DNA from: Paragyromitra xinjiangensis
Taxonomy: Eukaryota > Ascomycota > Pezizomycetes > Pezizales > Discinaceae
Direction of reading: 5' to 3'
NCBI GenBank assembly: GCA_038503065.1
Contig: JBCAMK010000004.1
Span: forward strand, 1,687,001 to 1,751,000
DNA length: 64,000 bases
In this document: piece after piece, positions 1 through 10,570 of the stretch
Numbering within the stretch: position 1 is the stretch's first letter
How the letters are laid out: the number at the start of each line of letters is the position of its first letter
Notes under the pieces: generated by a model
Database searches by the model: none
What the model saw: only the letters and a program-made list of their open reading frames with translations
What the model was told of the DNA's origin: nothing
Made by a program: the position numbers and the translations under genes

Positions 1-486
1 GTAGAACGAACTTTTACGCGGCACCTTGGGAAAGAAAATGTCCTGTGGTTCAAGAATTGGGCCAGCATCCAGAGCGTCAGAAGTGTCGAACATATACACG
101 TTCTTGTAAGAGACGCTGATGAAAAGTTCTTGAGATCGATTGTTGGAGTAGAGGCCAATGGAGGAATAGTGAAGGGCATAGGTCAGCTTCAAAGAGAAAG
201 GGAGGAGAGGAGAAATGGCGAGTGATAGACTGTGAAGGGAATTTAGCCAGACTGGGATGGTATCTCGTGTACAAAGCAACTGGCATAGGTCAAGAGGTAG
301 GCGATATGGGGTGCTGCCAGGCAAACGGAAAGGTAATTGTGGGTGTGTGCACCCAAGAGATACATGTACTACACGGTGCACATTTTGCAATCAAACCGGT
401 CATAACAAAGATACATGTAGTTCTGGAGAAGAGGGCGGAATGGCAGCTTATAATTTAAAAGAAGTATGTAGCGAAATATTTAGCTG
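1..486 (+). pseudogene. broken zinc-knuckle fragment, possible mobile-element relic
   Basis: The first frame is open from the window edge to a stop near 225 and ends in a charged stretch (REREERR). A second frame, open from about 257 to 486, contains CTFCNQTGHNKDTC, a perfect CX2CX4HX4C zinc knuckle, preceded by further Cys residues (CGCVHPRDTC). The two frames look like parts of one protein joined across a frameshift. CCHC knuckles of this kind occur in retrotransposon gag/ORF1 proteins and some transposases, so a decayed element end is the simplest reading; a host nucleic-acid-binding protein cut by the window edge is the alternative. I do not recognise the family. Confidence 0.35.
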
Positions 487-1190
487 ATTAGGGAAGGGAT
501 AGGAAGGAGCCCATCGCTTGATACCACTTTTCCGCAGATGGAATTTCTTACTAGATACGATTAGCTTGGCCCATTTCCGACGGTGAGGATCTAGAGAGAT
601 TCGTAAGCTAGAGGGCAAAGAGAGCGTCATAAATTATAAGCGATATGTCAGCCTAGAAGGGGATGCCTCTTTTTGTCTACATACTCCAATAATTTTAAGC
701 TACCCCATAGATAAGGGTTGGTGGGTTAGAAAAATAGGCCTCCTGAGTGTGATAAGCTGTGAGTATTAGTTTGCGTCTCTTCCCTCTTCCCTCGTCCCGT
801 TGGGGGCGAGGTTTCTTCGTAGTGGTTTAGCAAAGTAGGCTCGAAGCTCCAAGTGCGATCAAGACCGAGATTATGCCTGTATAGCTCTGCTGTTGGTACG
901 GAAAATCATTATAATCCTACGCATCTATAATCGATATTTAGTCTCTACGGGTTGTCGTAGCTTACTATGATTGAGATGTGGTATCGTGACTAAGCATGCC
1001 AAGACAAACGTCAAACAGACGATTTCTGGGCCAAAAAACCCATACAAATATTTGGGGGAAAAGCGAGTAGGATTCAAGGGGGTGTAAGGGAGGAATTTCG
1101 GCGAGGGCAGACCCGTTGTCATGCGGCCTTGCCTTTCCCATTCTTCCTGCTGCCCCAGTCCCATTGATCTAGTCTTCACCTAACACTCGG
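487..1190. other. gene-free stretch upstream of histone H4
   Basis: No convincing coding sequence. The distal part is ordinary mixed sequence; the last 100 bp before the TATA box is C/T-rich, as is common in fungal promoters. It presumably contains the histone H4 upstream control region. No divergent H3 gene is visible, although H3-H4 pairs are the usual fungal arrangement. Confidence 0.5.
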
Positions 1191-1191
1191 G

Positions 1192-1197
1192 TATAAA
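1192..1197 (+). promoter_or_regulatory. TATA box of histone H4
   Basis: TATAAA within GGGTATAAATAC, 166 bp before the H4 start codon and followed by a C/T-rich leader. A strong TATA box suits a highly expressed, cell-cycle-regulated histone gene. The distance allows a leader of roughly 130 nt. Confidence 0.7.
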
Positions 1198-1357
1198 TAC
1201 TCGCCCCATAAGCTCCGCCGCCCTGCTGCCTTCTTCCTTCCTTTCCTCTTTCTCTCCACGCTCAGTAACAATCACGATATCATCCAACGCGTCTTTTTTT
1301 TCTTCCCAGCAAATATTTTTTTCAACATAACATCAACGTAACTAATCTAACTTTATC

Positions 1358-1964
<607 letters not shown>

Positions 1965-2607
1965 ATCAACGAGATTGTAGACGAACTGATTGATTTTTTT
2001 TGCTGTATTATCATTACTTAGTTGTCATACCTCAATTGCGAACAATGGTTTCTTGTGTTGCTTTGGTTTCTTTCTCGTTATTGGGAGGGGAGTTATCATA
2101 GGAAAAAGAGCTTGAAGCCTTTTGCTCTTTTTTCGGGCATCTTTGATCCGTTTTGACATGGTCTGTTGCTGACGTAGAGTATTGTAGTAATTTTTTGTGC
2201 TTATTTTTTGACTAGTTGTGAATGCTCCTTGTGAATTTATGCTATGGATACTTTCGGGGCTCTATCTCGTGAAATTGAATGGCCTTGATTTTCACGACTT
2301 TATTTGCGATAGGAATTCTCCCAGACCCTGAAAAGTTTGGAATATCATAAGGATCCTCAACCCCTCTAAGAATATTGGTGTGGGGGTCATAGTACTGTGC
2401 ATGGATTTGAGCCTCATATTCTATCCCTGTTCACCGCAGACACTTATGCCAATTTTTGGCTGTGTTTCGCAACTGTATTCTAAGTTGCGCCACAACATCA
2501 ATGGCTCCTCACATCTATTTTTCACCATGTCACCTGACCTTTCTTCAGAACTCTCTTCATTCTATCCTCTATAATATACATATATTCTCCATACCTGCAC
2601 TCTAGCT
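1965..2607. other. convergent intergenic region, H4 and SND2 3' ends
   Basis: No gene seen. T-rich tracts just after the H4 stop codon and the A/T-rich sequence near 2570-2605 (TATAATATACATATATTC) are plausible 3' UTR and polyadenylation regions for the two convergent genes. Confidence 0.5.
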
Positions 2608-3268
2608 TTATTGATAACGAATCCTCTGTCCACCCCTTTTTTCCGCTTTCTTTTGACGGTTACTCTGTGCCCCTGTAGCGACATTGGATGGAGGACCTTC
2701 GGGTGCTGAAGGCATACCAGGCATCATTCCATTTTTCATACCCGTATATGTCGTAAATGCGAGGTAGATGGCGTATGCTGGGATAATAGTCTGTTTCGGC
2801 ACTGACTTCAATACCGCACATCCAAGGGCGTATAAAAGAACACAAATTATTGCACTCACCCACAACCACCAAGCCCACTCCCCTGCAACCCCCACCAGAC
2901 CGAGAACACCCCAAGTGACGTATATAATATCCCAGAGGTACTCTGTTACGCCCTTAGCCTCCATATCTTCACCAGGAGACCTTAGATCACCGGCAACAGT
3001 GTAGCTTGGCCGTCCCAGTCGCTCGAGATAGTACTCAATTATGGCCGACGGTGACGAGAGAATTATGTATTTCCACCATGAACCGCTGCGAAAGAGGATT
3101 CGGTACAATATGAATATGATGTGTAATCCGAGGGTGATCGCATGTGTTCGGTTGAGAGTAGTAGTGTTGGCGCGCGCAAGCTGTTTAGAGGCTTTCTAGG
3201 GAAATGTTAGTTTAGGTTGTGTTGATAGTAAAAAACGGGTCATATGAAGGAGAATTTACGTTTGCCAT
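2608..3268 (-). CDS. SND2: SND2/TMEM208-like ER-targeting membrane protein
   Basis: Member of the TMEM208/Snd2 family, ER membrane proteins of the SRP-independent (SND) targeting route. Exons: 3260-3268 (only Met-Ala-Asn) and 2608-3195, with a 64-bp GT-AG intron, giving 198 aa. Evidence: an N-terminal basic segment (KASKQLARAN), several hydrophobic helices (around ITLGLHIIFILYRILF, the IIYVTWGVLGLVGVAG region and WWLWVSAIICVLLYALG), and the family-typical stretch EYYLERLGRP followed by GDLRSPGEDMEAKG and TEYLWDIIY. The C-terminus is polar and basic (RQKKAEKRGGQR), as expected for a cytosolic tail. The length fits fungal members (about 170-200 aa). The mini-exon start is inferred from the splice sites; without it the protein would lack an upstream Met. 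Confidence 0.88.
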
Positions 3269-3815
3269 TGTGGGTTGCGGAATTTAAGATCTAGGGATTG
3301 AGATGTTAGGTTGATGGTAGGGGGGATCTCGAGAGTTTGGTGTTTTGGGCTCGTGTCTTATCTGATTCTTTCGATAGCTTCGTTCGGTAAGTCCAACCAA
3401 CAGGCCACCTTTACTCAAGTTACCGCAGGTTTTGGAGAGAACCACCCAATGATCCTGGCGTAAGTGTCTTAGGTTTTATTCATCTCGAGGCCCATACTCT
3501 ATCTATCCTACTTTCTCGATGTATTCAGCAGCACACAGGACTATTTTTTAATAATGAATTTAATTCTGAAAATACTTTTCCAAAATAAGGATAGACCCTT
3601 TATGGGTATTCATCCTCCGGCATGGTTTAGTACCAGCCTGACTAAAAATAAAACCAACGCTGCCTATTTTTCTCTCTTGACAATGCAAGACCTCCCCTTG
3701 TTATATGAAAATAAGGAACCCTGCAGAAAACACAGCTAGAACCCCATTCCTTCGCTTTTCACAGCCTTTGTAAACATTTTACCATGACTACCAACTTCCT
3801 TTCCCCTCGTACTTA
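3269..3815. other. gene-free stretch between SND2 and the LINE tail
   Basis: Promoter side of SND2 (3269 to about 3420), then sequence with no recognisable gene. Short open frames here have no family features. It ends where the A/C-rich tail of the LINE begins. Confidence 0.5.
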
Positions 3816-3895
3816 TAAAAAATAAAAACAAACAAAAACAAAACAAACAAAAACAAAAAACAAAACAAACAACAAAACAAAACAAACAATTATAC
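3816..3895 (-). repeat. A/C-rich simple repeat at the LINE 3' end
   Basis: About 80 bp of irregular AAACAAA/AAAACAAAAC units on the plus strand, i.e. TTTGTT-type units in LINE sense. It lies directly beyond the stop codon of the LINE ORF2 tail (3907-3909), where a non-LTR element would have its 3' UTR and tail. LINE tails are often A-rich in sense; this one is T/G-rich in sense, so it may be an element-specific 3' repeat. Confidence 0.55.
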
Positions 3896-3906
3896 AACCA
3901 ACACCA

Positions 3907-4072
3907 TCACCCTACCGCTCCGCCTCTTATCTGTCCTCTCCTCGCCTCTCTCCTTTGTCTCCTCCTTTCTCTCGCTCTTGCCTTCCTCGCAATCTCTCTT
4001 TCTATTCTTTTTTCCATCGCCACCATTGGATTTTGTATAATTTGTAATTGAAGTTCCCTTCCAGGGATTATT
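3907..4072 (-). pseudogene. LINE ORF2 C-terminal tail
   Basis: Minus-strand frame from the gypsy boundary to a TGA at 3907-3909. It codes a basic, helix-prone tail rich in Arg/Lys/Glu (IEREIARKARARERRR). The frame matches the RNase H piece at 15557: both contain AATAA, the gypsy target duplication, and reading is continuous when one copy is counted. This places the LINE 3' end to the left of the gypsy element. The frame cannot be expressed as it stands because the element is interrupted. Confidence 0.75.
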
Positions 4073-5101
4073 TGTAAGACCGGTACTTCGCACCACTACT
4101 GAATTCTAAGCGAAGCTTTAGATAGCTCTCTAGACTCTGTAACTCGACCGGCTACTATCCGTAGCACAATACCCGAGCGCACGTCCTGACAACTTCTTAT
4201 GAACCGCACAAAGGCAACGATAGTTTAAGCGAGATAAGGGTCGGGGCTGTTCCGTTGAAAGAACTTTCTCAATAGAAAGGACACAAGTGTTGAAGCGCGA
4301 AGCTATGCTAAACAACTCGATACGATGGAGAATTTATCACGGAACAAAGTATGTTGGTAACAAAATAATATTGATAAGGCTCGTTCTTCCTCGATGATGA
4401 TCGACTCAGAATTGACGTCCAATGCAAGAGTATTTATATCCCGTCCTCTTTACTACTGTGTGTTCTTTGTAGCTTGGGTCGACGGACTAAACTATCTACT
4501 ATTACAAATTGAACTAACTCGCTTATCCATTTATCCGACATCCTATCTGCGCTCGATATCTCCAACTTCCGACGCTTACACCTCGTTCAGTAATCTTCGG
4601 ATCGCCGTGGCGATGATACGGTTGCGACGGTTGCGTTCGCCCGATCGAGTAGGTGGTTACACAATATCGTTTTGTTGCGACAGCTGGTGTTTGGAGCCCC
4701 GTAGCGCGGGCAGGAGACTCTCGATGACTAATCCGAATAGCCCACGTGACTCGGCGCCCCAAGTTGCCCTATGAAGACCTCTCATACATACCCTCCGGGT
4801 CACGTTCCGCGGGAAGGGCGCCGTTGACGACCAAAGGGTTACTTTTAGTCTCCGGGACGCGGATATTTTGCGGGTGTCCCCCCTTCTCGATCTACTCGCT
4901 GCTGAAGGCAGGGTAACGGCCGGGTAACCGGGGAAGGCAGGGTAACTGCCTGGGAATAGGCTGGGAAGGCCAATATCGCAACAGGCAGCCACAGAGGGGT
5001 CCAACGAAGACGGGAAGGTGACCAAATGGAAGGTAGGGTAACTCCCTATGTAGGTAGGGTAACAGGGAGACCACTGCACGCCTATAGCCATAGGTATAAC
5101 A
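4073..5101 (-). repeat. gypsy 3' LTR (left copy)
   Basis: 1,029-bp LTR, TGTAAGACCGG...GGTATAACA. It differs from the 13464-14490 copy by scattered substitutions and small indels, for example TCTGCGCTCGAT against TCGGCTTCGCCGAT near 4550. It contains a reverse-strand TATA box (4431-4438) and repeated GGGTAAC motifs at 4910-5065. Confidence 0.93.
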
Positions 5102-5116
5102 GTATCCCCCTCCTAG
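5102..5116 (-). other. polypurine tract next to the 3' LTR
   Basis: On the minus strand this reads TAGGAGGGGGATACT and abuts the inner edge of the 3' LTR, the expected place for plus-strand DNA priming in a Ty3/gypsy element. Position and base composition are the only evidence. Confidence 0.7.
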
Positions 5117-5307
5117 GTTAGTCGTCCCGAATAACAGTATGAAAAAATACAAAATGAATCTGTGATACAGCGAGTCCCTTAGCGTCTTGGGTACATAAAA
5201 TCCACTGCGTTTGCTTGGCCACAGTGGTAAAAGTTTCCCCGCATCTAAGGACGTTCAGTAGAAAAATACAACATCTAAAACGCAAAGAAAATAAATTTGC
5301 AAACAGC

Positions 5308-6006
5308 TTATGGCTTAGGCTGTTGGGGGTAGAGTCTATGAAAATCGGCAACGGCTTCTGCGGCATTCCCCAATTTGTCTCCCGGTTCCCAAGAGTTTTC
5401 ATCATCCGAATATCCCACCCATTTGACAAGGTAGAACATCCTAAAGCCACGGCGGCGGCCACTTCCAGTAGGTCGTTTTTCGCTTCTGACTATATATTCC
5501 ACCTCATACTCGAGTTGTCCTTCGATGTCGTCTGGCGGCGGTCTGTCTTGATTTCGTCCGGCCCGTATGCTGTGTCGGTAAGGTTCTAATAGGGAGACAT
5601 GAAAGGTGGGAAATATTTTCCACCGTCCCCCAAGATTGAGGGTGCATGCTCTGGTTCCGACACGGGTAATGGGGAAGGGGCCATAGGATTTTAGTCTTGG
5701 TTTCCGAGTTGGGCGCTTGGTTTTGATGTTACGTGCGTCCAGCATTACTAGATCGCCGACCTTGAATGAAGGTTCTTCTTGTCGCTTTTTATCGAAGTAT
5801 TTGTTCATGGTTGCTCGAGTTGCTTTGAGGGAGGAAGTTGCGAAATCGTTAACTGTTTGAAGCCAGTGGGCGTAAAGTTTGGATGCAGGGTTCTTGACTT
5901 CCCTGTCTACTGTGAAGGTGGTTCGTGGGTGGAATCCGTGGTTTGCAAAGAAAGGACTGATGCCGGTTGCAGAGGCTTCTGCATTGTTGTACGCGAACTC
6001 CGCCAA
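5308..6006 (-). pseudogene. gypsy integrase C-terminus with chromodomain
   Basis: 232 codons open. Begins with MAEFAYNNAEASATGISPFF, the usual C-terminal end of the integrase catalytic core. The GPFPITRVGTRACTLNLGG region is the GPF/Y module. The frame ends in a chromodomain (YEVEYIVRSEKR ... FYLVKWVGYSDDENSWEP), with the aromatic residues expected for methyl-lysine histone binding (Y, W, W-E-P). Chromodomains are known to direct chromovirus integration towards heterochromatin. The frame is intact but separated from the integrase core by stops. Confidence 0.9.
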
Positions 6007-6999
6007 AGGTAAAAGGTCATACCAGTCGTCCTGATCGTAATTAACAAAATTTCTTAGGTAGGCTTCGAGTACTTGGTTGACTCGTTCGGTTTGTCCATCA
6101 GTCTGGGGGTGGAAGGCCGATGATTTGCTGGACTTGATCTCTAAAAGTTTGCATAGTGAGGTCCAGAATTCGCCAGTAAATTTTGCGTCTCGATCGTAAA
6201 CTATCTCCTTCTACAGTCCATGCAGCTTCCATACTTTATCCACAAACGCCTTCGCCATCGTCACTTGCCGTTGCTTCTTTCTTCTAATGGGATGAAATGT
6301 CCCAGTTTGGTGAACCGGTCGACCACTACTCAGATCTGGGTATATCCTCGGGACTCAGGTAACTGGACAATGAAATCGGTTGATATCGACACCCATGGGG
6401 CGTACGGGGTCTCCAGCGGCTGCAGGAGTACCATACTTCTTGTGACGAACTGATTTGTTATGTTGACACGGGTCGCATTGAACGGACATAATCCGTTATC
6501 CAGGCGGTCATTCGGGGCCAGTAAAAGTTTCTCTGGACTAGCTCTATTGTTTTGTCTATGCCGAAGTCTTGGCGACTTTTGAGTCGTGTTCGTTCTCTGT
6601 GATCAATGTTTTTAATTCTTCATTGTCTGGTACCGTCAACCTGTTTTTCCAAAAGAGGAGTCCATCCTTCACTGTGTAATGTTGGAATTTCTTGTCTGTG
6701 CTGCCTTGCGTTACCGATTGAAGGACTTCCTTGTATCCTTCATCCAACTCTACTTGCGAACTAACTTGCTCCAGGAAATCCGTGTCGAATTTTAGAACCT
6801 GAAGCGCGGTGAGGGAGGCTGTAGAAATGAGTAGCTCCTCACGAGGTGTATTAGGATTAGAATTATAGTGGTGGTGGTTGCCATTGGAGGCCAGCTCCGA
6901 ATAGCTCGTTCGTTTACCGTTTTCATAATTTACACCTGGGCCATCATCGTCTCTATGAATTAAGGATACGACAATTGACTTACTCGGGCGGCCAGTCAT
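6007..6999 (-). pseudogene. gypsy integrase core, degenerate
   Basis: An open frame at 6556-6999 covers the region before the integrase zinc-binding domain (LLFWKNRLTVPDNEELKTLI followed by HDSKVAK) and then breaks. The catalytic core between about 6040 and 6550 survives only as fragments in different frames, e.g. YDQDDWYDLLPL-type residues just before the chromodomain frame. Integration activity is therefore not expected from this copy. Confidence 0.7.
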
Positions 7000-7069
7000 A
7001 TCGAGCTGGCCGGTGCGAACATAGCTTCAACAGGCTGTGTTGTATCCTCCTGCGCGATACTCCGCACGC

Positions 7070-8525
7070 CTAGACAGTGCATCCGGCGTTCCTCCTGACG
7101 TTCCTTGGTCGATAAATTATTTTAAAGTCGAATGACGACAAATATTCCGCCCATCTGGCCTGTCGACGATTGAGAATTCGGGTTTCCTTCATAAAGTACT
7201 CGAGATTCTTGTGGTCAGTGTAGACAATGGCCTGAAGTTTACTTCCCTCGAGGTAATGTCGCCATTCCTTAAAGGCGGTTACTATTGCTAGTAACTCCTT
7301 GTCGTGTACTTCATAATTCAATTCGGCTTTATTGAATTTTCGGGAGTGGGAAGCCACAGGCTGGAGCTTTTTATCGATAATTTGGGTGAGTACGCAGCCT
7401 GCCAAGGCATAATCTGAGGCGTCGGTTTCAACGACAGTCTGGCGTTCCGGCGCGAAATGGCAAAGGATGGGGGCGGTCGTGAAGGCTACTTTAAGGTATT
7501 CGAAGGCGATCGCTTGTTTATCTCCCCAGTGGAATTGTTTGGGGTCGCCTTTGGTGAGCGAGGTCAGGGGACTGGCGACTTGCGAGAAGTTTTCGATGAA
7601 ACGTCGGTAGAAATTGGCAAAACCGATAAAAACTTGTACATCGCGAACGCTCTTCGGGGTTTCCCATGATAGGATTGATTCAACCTTTGCCAACGACATG
7701 GCCACACCTTTGTCTGAGATAATGTAGCCCAAGAATTCAACTTCCTTGGTATGAAAGATACTCTTGTTTATGGCTACGGCTAGTCCCTCGTCTTGCAACC
7801 GCTGCAAGACTTTGGTTACTGCGACCTCATGTTCCTCCTGGGAGCTAGAGTAAATGAGGATATCATCGATGTAAACAACGACACCCTGGTCCAAGAATTC
7901 ACTATAACCTGTTGCATCATATCTTGGAAGGAAGCTGGCGCGTTAGCCAACCCGAAAGCGCATAACGGTGTACTCAAAGTGGCCATAACGAGTGCGGAAT
8001 GCAGTTTTCCACTCGTCTCCTTCTTTAATCCCTGATCAGGTGAAAACCGTCCTTGAGGTCCAGTTTGGTGAAGACTTTCGCCCCGTTCACCCTATCACGG
8101 CTCGGACATTAGCGGCAGTGTACCGGTTCTTCACTGTTACCTTATTCAAGCCACGGTGAGTCTACGCATGTCGTAGGCCTCCGGTTGGTTTCGGCGCGGA
8201 CAATATGCGAGAGCCTGCAGGGGACTTGCTGGGTCTGATTTTCCTTCGGCCACCATTTTGTCCAAGTACTTACGGAGAACCTCGAGTTCCTTCTCCGAAA
8301 GCTTATATATTGGACCCCACGGCGGTTGTCCCGGTTCGGAGGTCGATCGCATGATCAAATGGCCTGTGCTCAGGTAGGCTTTGGAGGGGTACCAAAAAGA
8401 TCCACAAATCGGTGGTAGGGAGCCGGGAGCTGCTTGAGTAACTCTAATTCTTCTTCGACCGCGGTTACCATTCCGATTATCTTTGCATTTTCATCCAGCC
8501 CAAGCCATTCATCATACTCGATATG
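7070..8525 (-). pseudogene. gypsy reverse transcriptase and RNase H, interrupted
   Basis: Open piece 7070-7894 starts at the RT active site YIDDILIYSSSQEEHE, continues through the RT thumb (VRDVQVFIGFANFYRRFIENF) into RNase H (VETDASDYALAGCVLTQ, ELLAIVTAFKEWRHYLEG, YTDHKNLEYF). The upstream piece 8146-8358 has the pre-RT motif QPPWGPIYKLSEKELEVLRKYL. RT motifs between 7895 and 8145 are broken by frameshifts and a small deletion. The segment up to 8525 (YDEWLGLDENAKIIG) connects in frame to the protease piece across the TIR element if one copy of its 2-bp duplication is removed. Confidence 0.88.
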
Positions 8526-10570
8526 CATCAGCAAAAAAACGGATTGTCGCCTGGTCCGCCCAATGCATCAGGCGACCGGGGCGGTCGGGGCGGAATATAG
8601 CCCTCCCTCAGGCTGTAAATTTTGCCCTTCACGTCTGGGCGACAGCTTACTAGAGGTCGGCATGGGGGCGCCCTAGGATCAGGAAGCTATTCTCTGGGCG
8701 ACCACGGAGGGTTGACGAGCGTCTGGAGGACAGCGGGGGGAGAGCAGTGCGCCCACAGAATCACATTTTCAGCAGGTCGCCCTGTAGTCTAGTTTGGAGG
8801 CTTTAGCCCATATGCTTGTTTACAATCGTTCTATTATTTCTATGGATCTATATAGTTCTATATGTACATGTGTCTGTTCTTCGTACTCTACGGGTAGGGG
8901 GGGGGGTTGAGCAGCGAATTGACCATATGGCGCAGGCAGCGGAGGCTGCAGCAGCGAATCGACCAATTGGCGGAGGCGGCGGAAGCTCAGGCAGCGAATC
9001 GACCAATTGGCGGAGGCGGAGGAAGCTCAGGCAGCAGATCGACGACCTCCAGGAGGCGGCGGAAGCTCAGGCAGCGAATTGACGACCTCCAGGAGGCGGA
9101 GGAAGCTCAGGCAGCGGATCGACGACCTCCAGGAGGCGGCGGAAGCTCAGGCAGCAGATCGACGACCTCCAGGAGGCGGCGGAAGCTCAGGCAGCGGATC
9201 GACCATATGGCGGAGGCGGAGGAAGCTCAGGCAGCGGATCGACCATGTGGCGCAGGCAGCGGAGGCTGCAGCAGCGAATCGACCAATTGGCGGAGGCGGC
9301 GGAAGCTCAGGCAGCGAATCGACCATATGGCGCAGGCAGCGGAGGCTGCTGCAGCGAATCGACCAATTGGCGGAGGCGGCGGAAGCTCAGGCAGCGAATC
9401 GACCATATGGCGCAGGCAGCGGAGGCTGCTGCAGCGAATCGACCATATGGCGTAGGCAGCGGAGGCTGCAGCAGCAAATCGGCCATATGGCGCAGGCAGC
9501 GGAGGCTGCAGCAGCGAATCGGCCATATGGCGGAGGCAGCGGAAGCTCAGGCAGCAGATCGACGACCTCCAGGAGGCGGAGGAAGCTCAAGCAGCGAATT
9601 GACCATATGGCGGAGGCAGCGGAAGCTCAGGCAGCAAATCGACCATATGGCGCAGGCAGCGGAGGCTGCAGCAGCGGATCGGCCATATGGCGGAGGCAGC
9701 GGAAGCTCAGGCAGCGGATCGACCATGTGGCGGAGGCAGCGGAGGCTGCTGCAGCGAATCGATCAATTGACTGAGGCAGTGAAAGCTCAAGCAGCGAATT
9801 GACCATATGGCGGAGGCAGCGGAAGCTCAGGCAGCGGATCGACGACCTCCAGGAGGCGGCGGAAGCTCAGGAAGCTCAGGAAGCTCAGGCAGCAAATCGA
9901 CCAGCCAATTGAGCCGCCTCCTGAGCTCGCTTAGGCGGAAGCAGCGAAGCAGGCAGCCAGCGGAGGCAGAGGAAGCTGAAGCAGCGGATCGAAGCGAGTC
10001 TAGGAGGCATATCAGCGTGAGTCAAATAAACGGAATCAGGACGTTACCTAGGAGGTTCTTTGCAAGCAGAGCTTAGTACTTCGAGCCTAAAAGTCACGAT
10101 GTTAGCAAAGTACTATGGTATAGCGAGGTAGGGGATCGGTGGGAGTGAATAGGGGATGGGTGGGAGGGAATAGGGGGAAGCAATAGTAGGAAGGACGGGA
10201 GAGGTGGAGATTGGTGTCTTATTAGGTGTTGCTTTGGCGACGACTAAGCGATGACTAAGCGACCTGGAGATTTTTGAAAATCGCTAAGTGCCTGGGGGGA
10301 GGCGACGTGAATTTTGCTAAGTCCCGAGTTTTCAGGGACTTAGAAAAATTTGATGGGTGCAGCCCGCTGGATTTCGCTAAGTACCACATCTGGGCGCAGG
10401 TGGCTGCAGCCGAGCGCCAGGAGGTCGGTGCAGTGTGCAGGTTGCGCCCACACAGACCAGCGCTTGGAGCAGCTCGCCTAGGCGGTCGGGAAGGCCACAA
10501 ACTCAGCGGGCGGAATATGGCCTTCCAGAAGACAGGAAAGTGTCGGGGCGACATTTTTTTTTTGCTGATG
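8526..10570. mobile_element. 2,045-bp TIR element, copy 1 (unclassified, inside gypsy pol)
   Basis: Ends are inverted: CATCAGCAAAAAAAC on the left and TTTTTTTTTGCTGATG on the right. It is flanked by TG (8524-8525 and 10571-10572), a 2-bp duplication supported by the gypsy frame, which is restored only if two bases are removed. A near-identical second copy in opposite orientation lies at 16281-18309. Inside are a ~1-kb 40-bp minisatellite (8905-9960), a GGGCGGAATATRGCCYTCC direct repeat about 60 bp from each end, and a right subterminal region with repeated CTAAG motifs (10240-10385). No transposase domain is visible. It is either non-autonomous or encodes an unrecognised protein; CACTA-like superfamilies have 2-3 bp duplications, but the termini do not start CAC. 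Confidence 0.85.
8905..9960 (+). repeat. 40-bp GC-rich minisatellite in TIR element copy 1
   Basis: About 26 tandem units of 40 bp, e.g. GCAGCGAATCGACCAATTGG followed by CGGAGGCGGCGGAAGCTCAG. Units differ mainly in a ~10-bp core: ACCAATTGGC, ACCATATGGC, ACCATGTGGC or ACGACCTCCA, and in GGAAGCTCAG against GGAGGCTGCA at the end. Because 40 is not a multiple of three, successive units shift frame; all three sense frames stay open and give the same 40-residue super-repeat, made of a Gly/Ser stretch (GGGGSSGS), an Arg/Lys stretch (RRRRKLRQR) and an acidic-Ala helix (IDDLQEAAEAQAA). Confidence 0.9.

Noticed and set aside
3816..3895. A/C-rich tract as a telomere-like or CRISPR-like repeat
   Set aside because: Irregular units with no spacers or fixed period; its position fits a LINE 3' tail.
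4657..5091. 144-codon open frame repeated in every gypsy LTR
   Set aside because: It lies wholly inside the LTR and appears in all three copies because the LTR is repeated. It is antisense or overlapping with LTR signals, with no domain or start context.
9227..9590. Antisense open frames through the minisatellite
   Set aside because: The stop-poor GC-rich repeat gives open frames on both strands; the product is a low-complexity echo of the unit.
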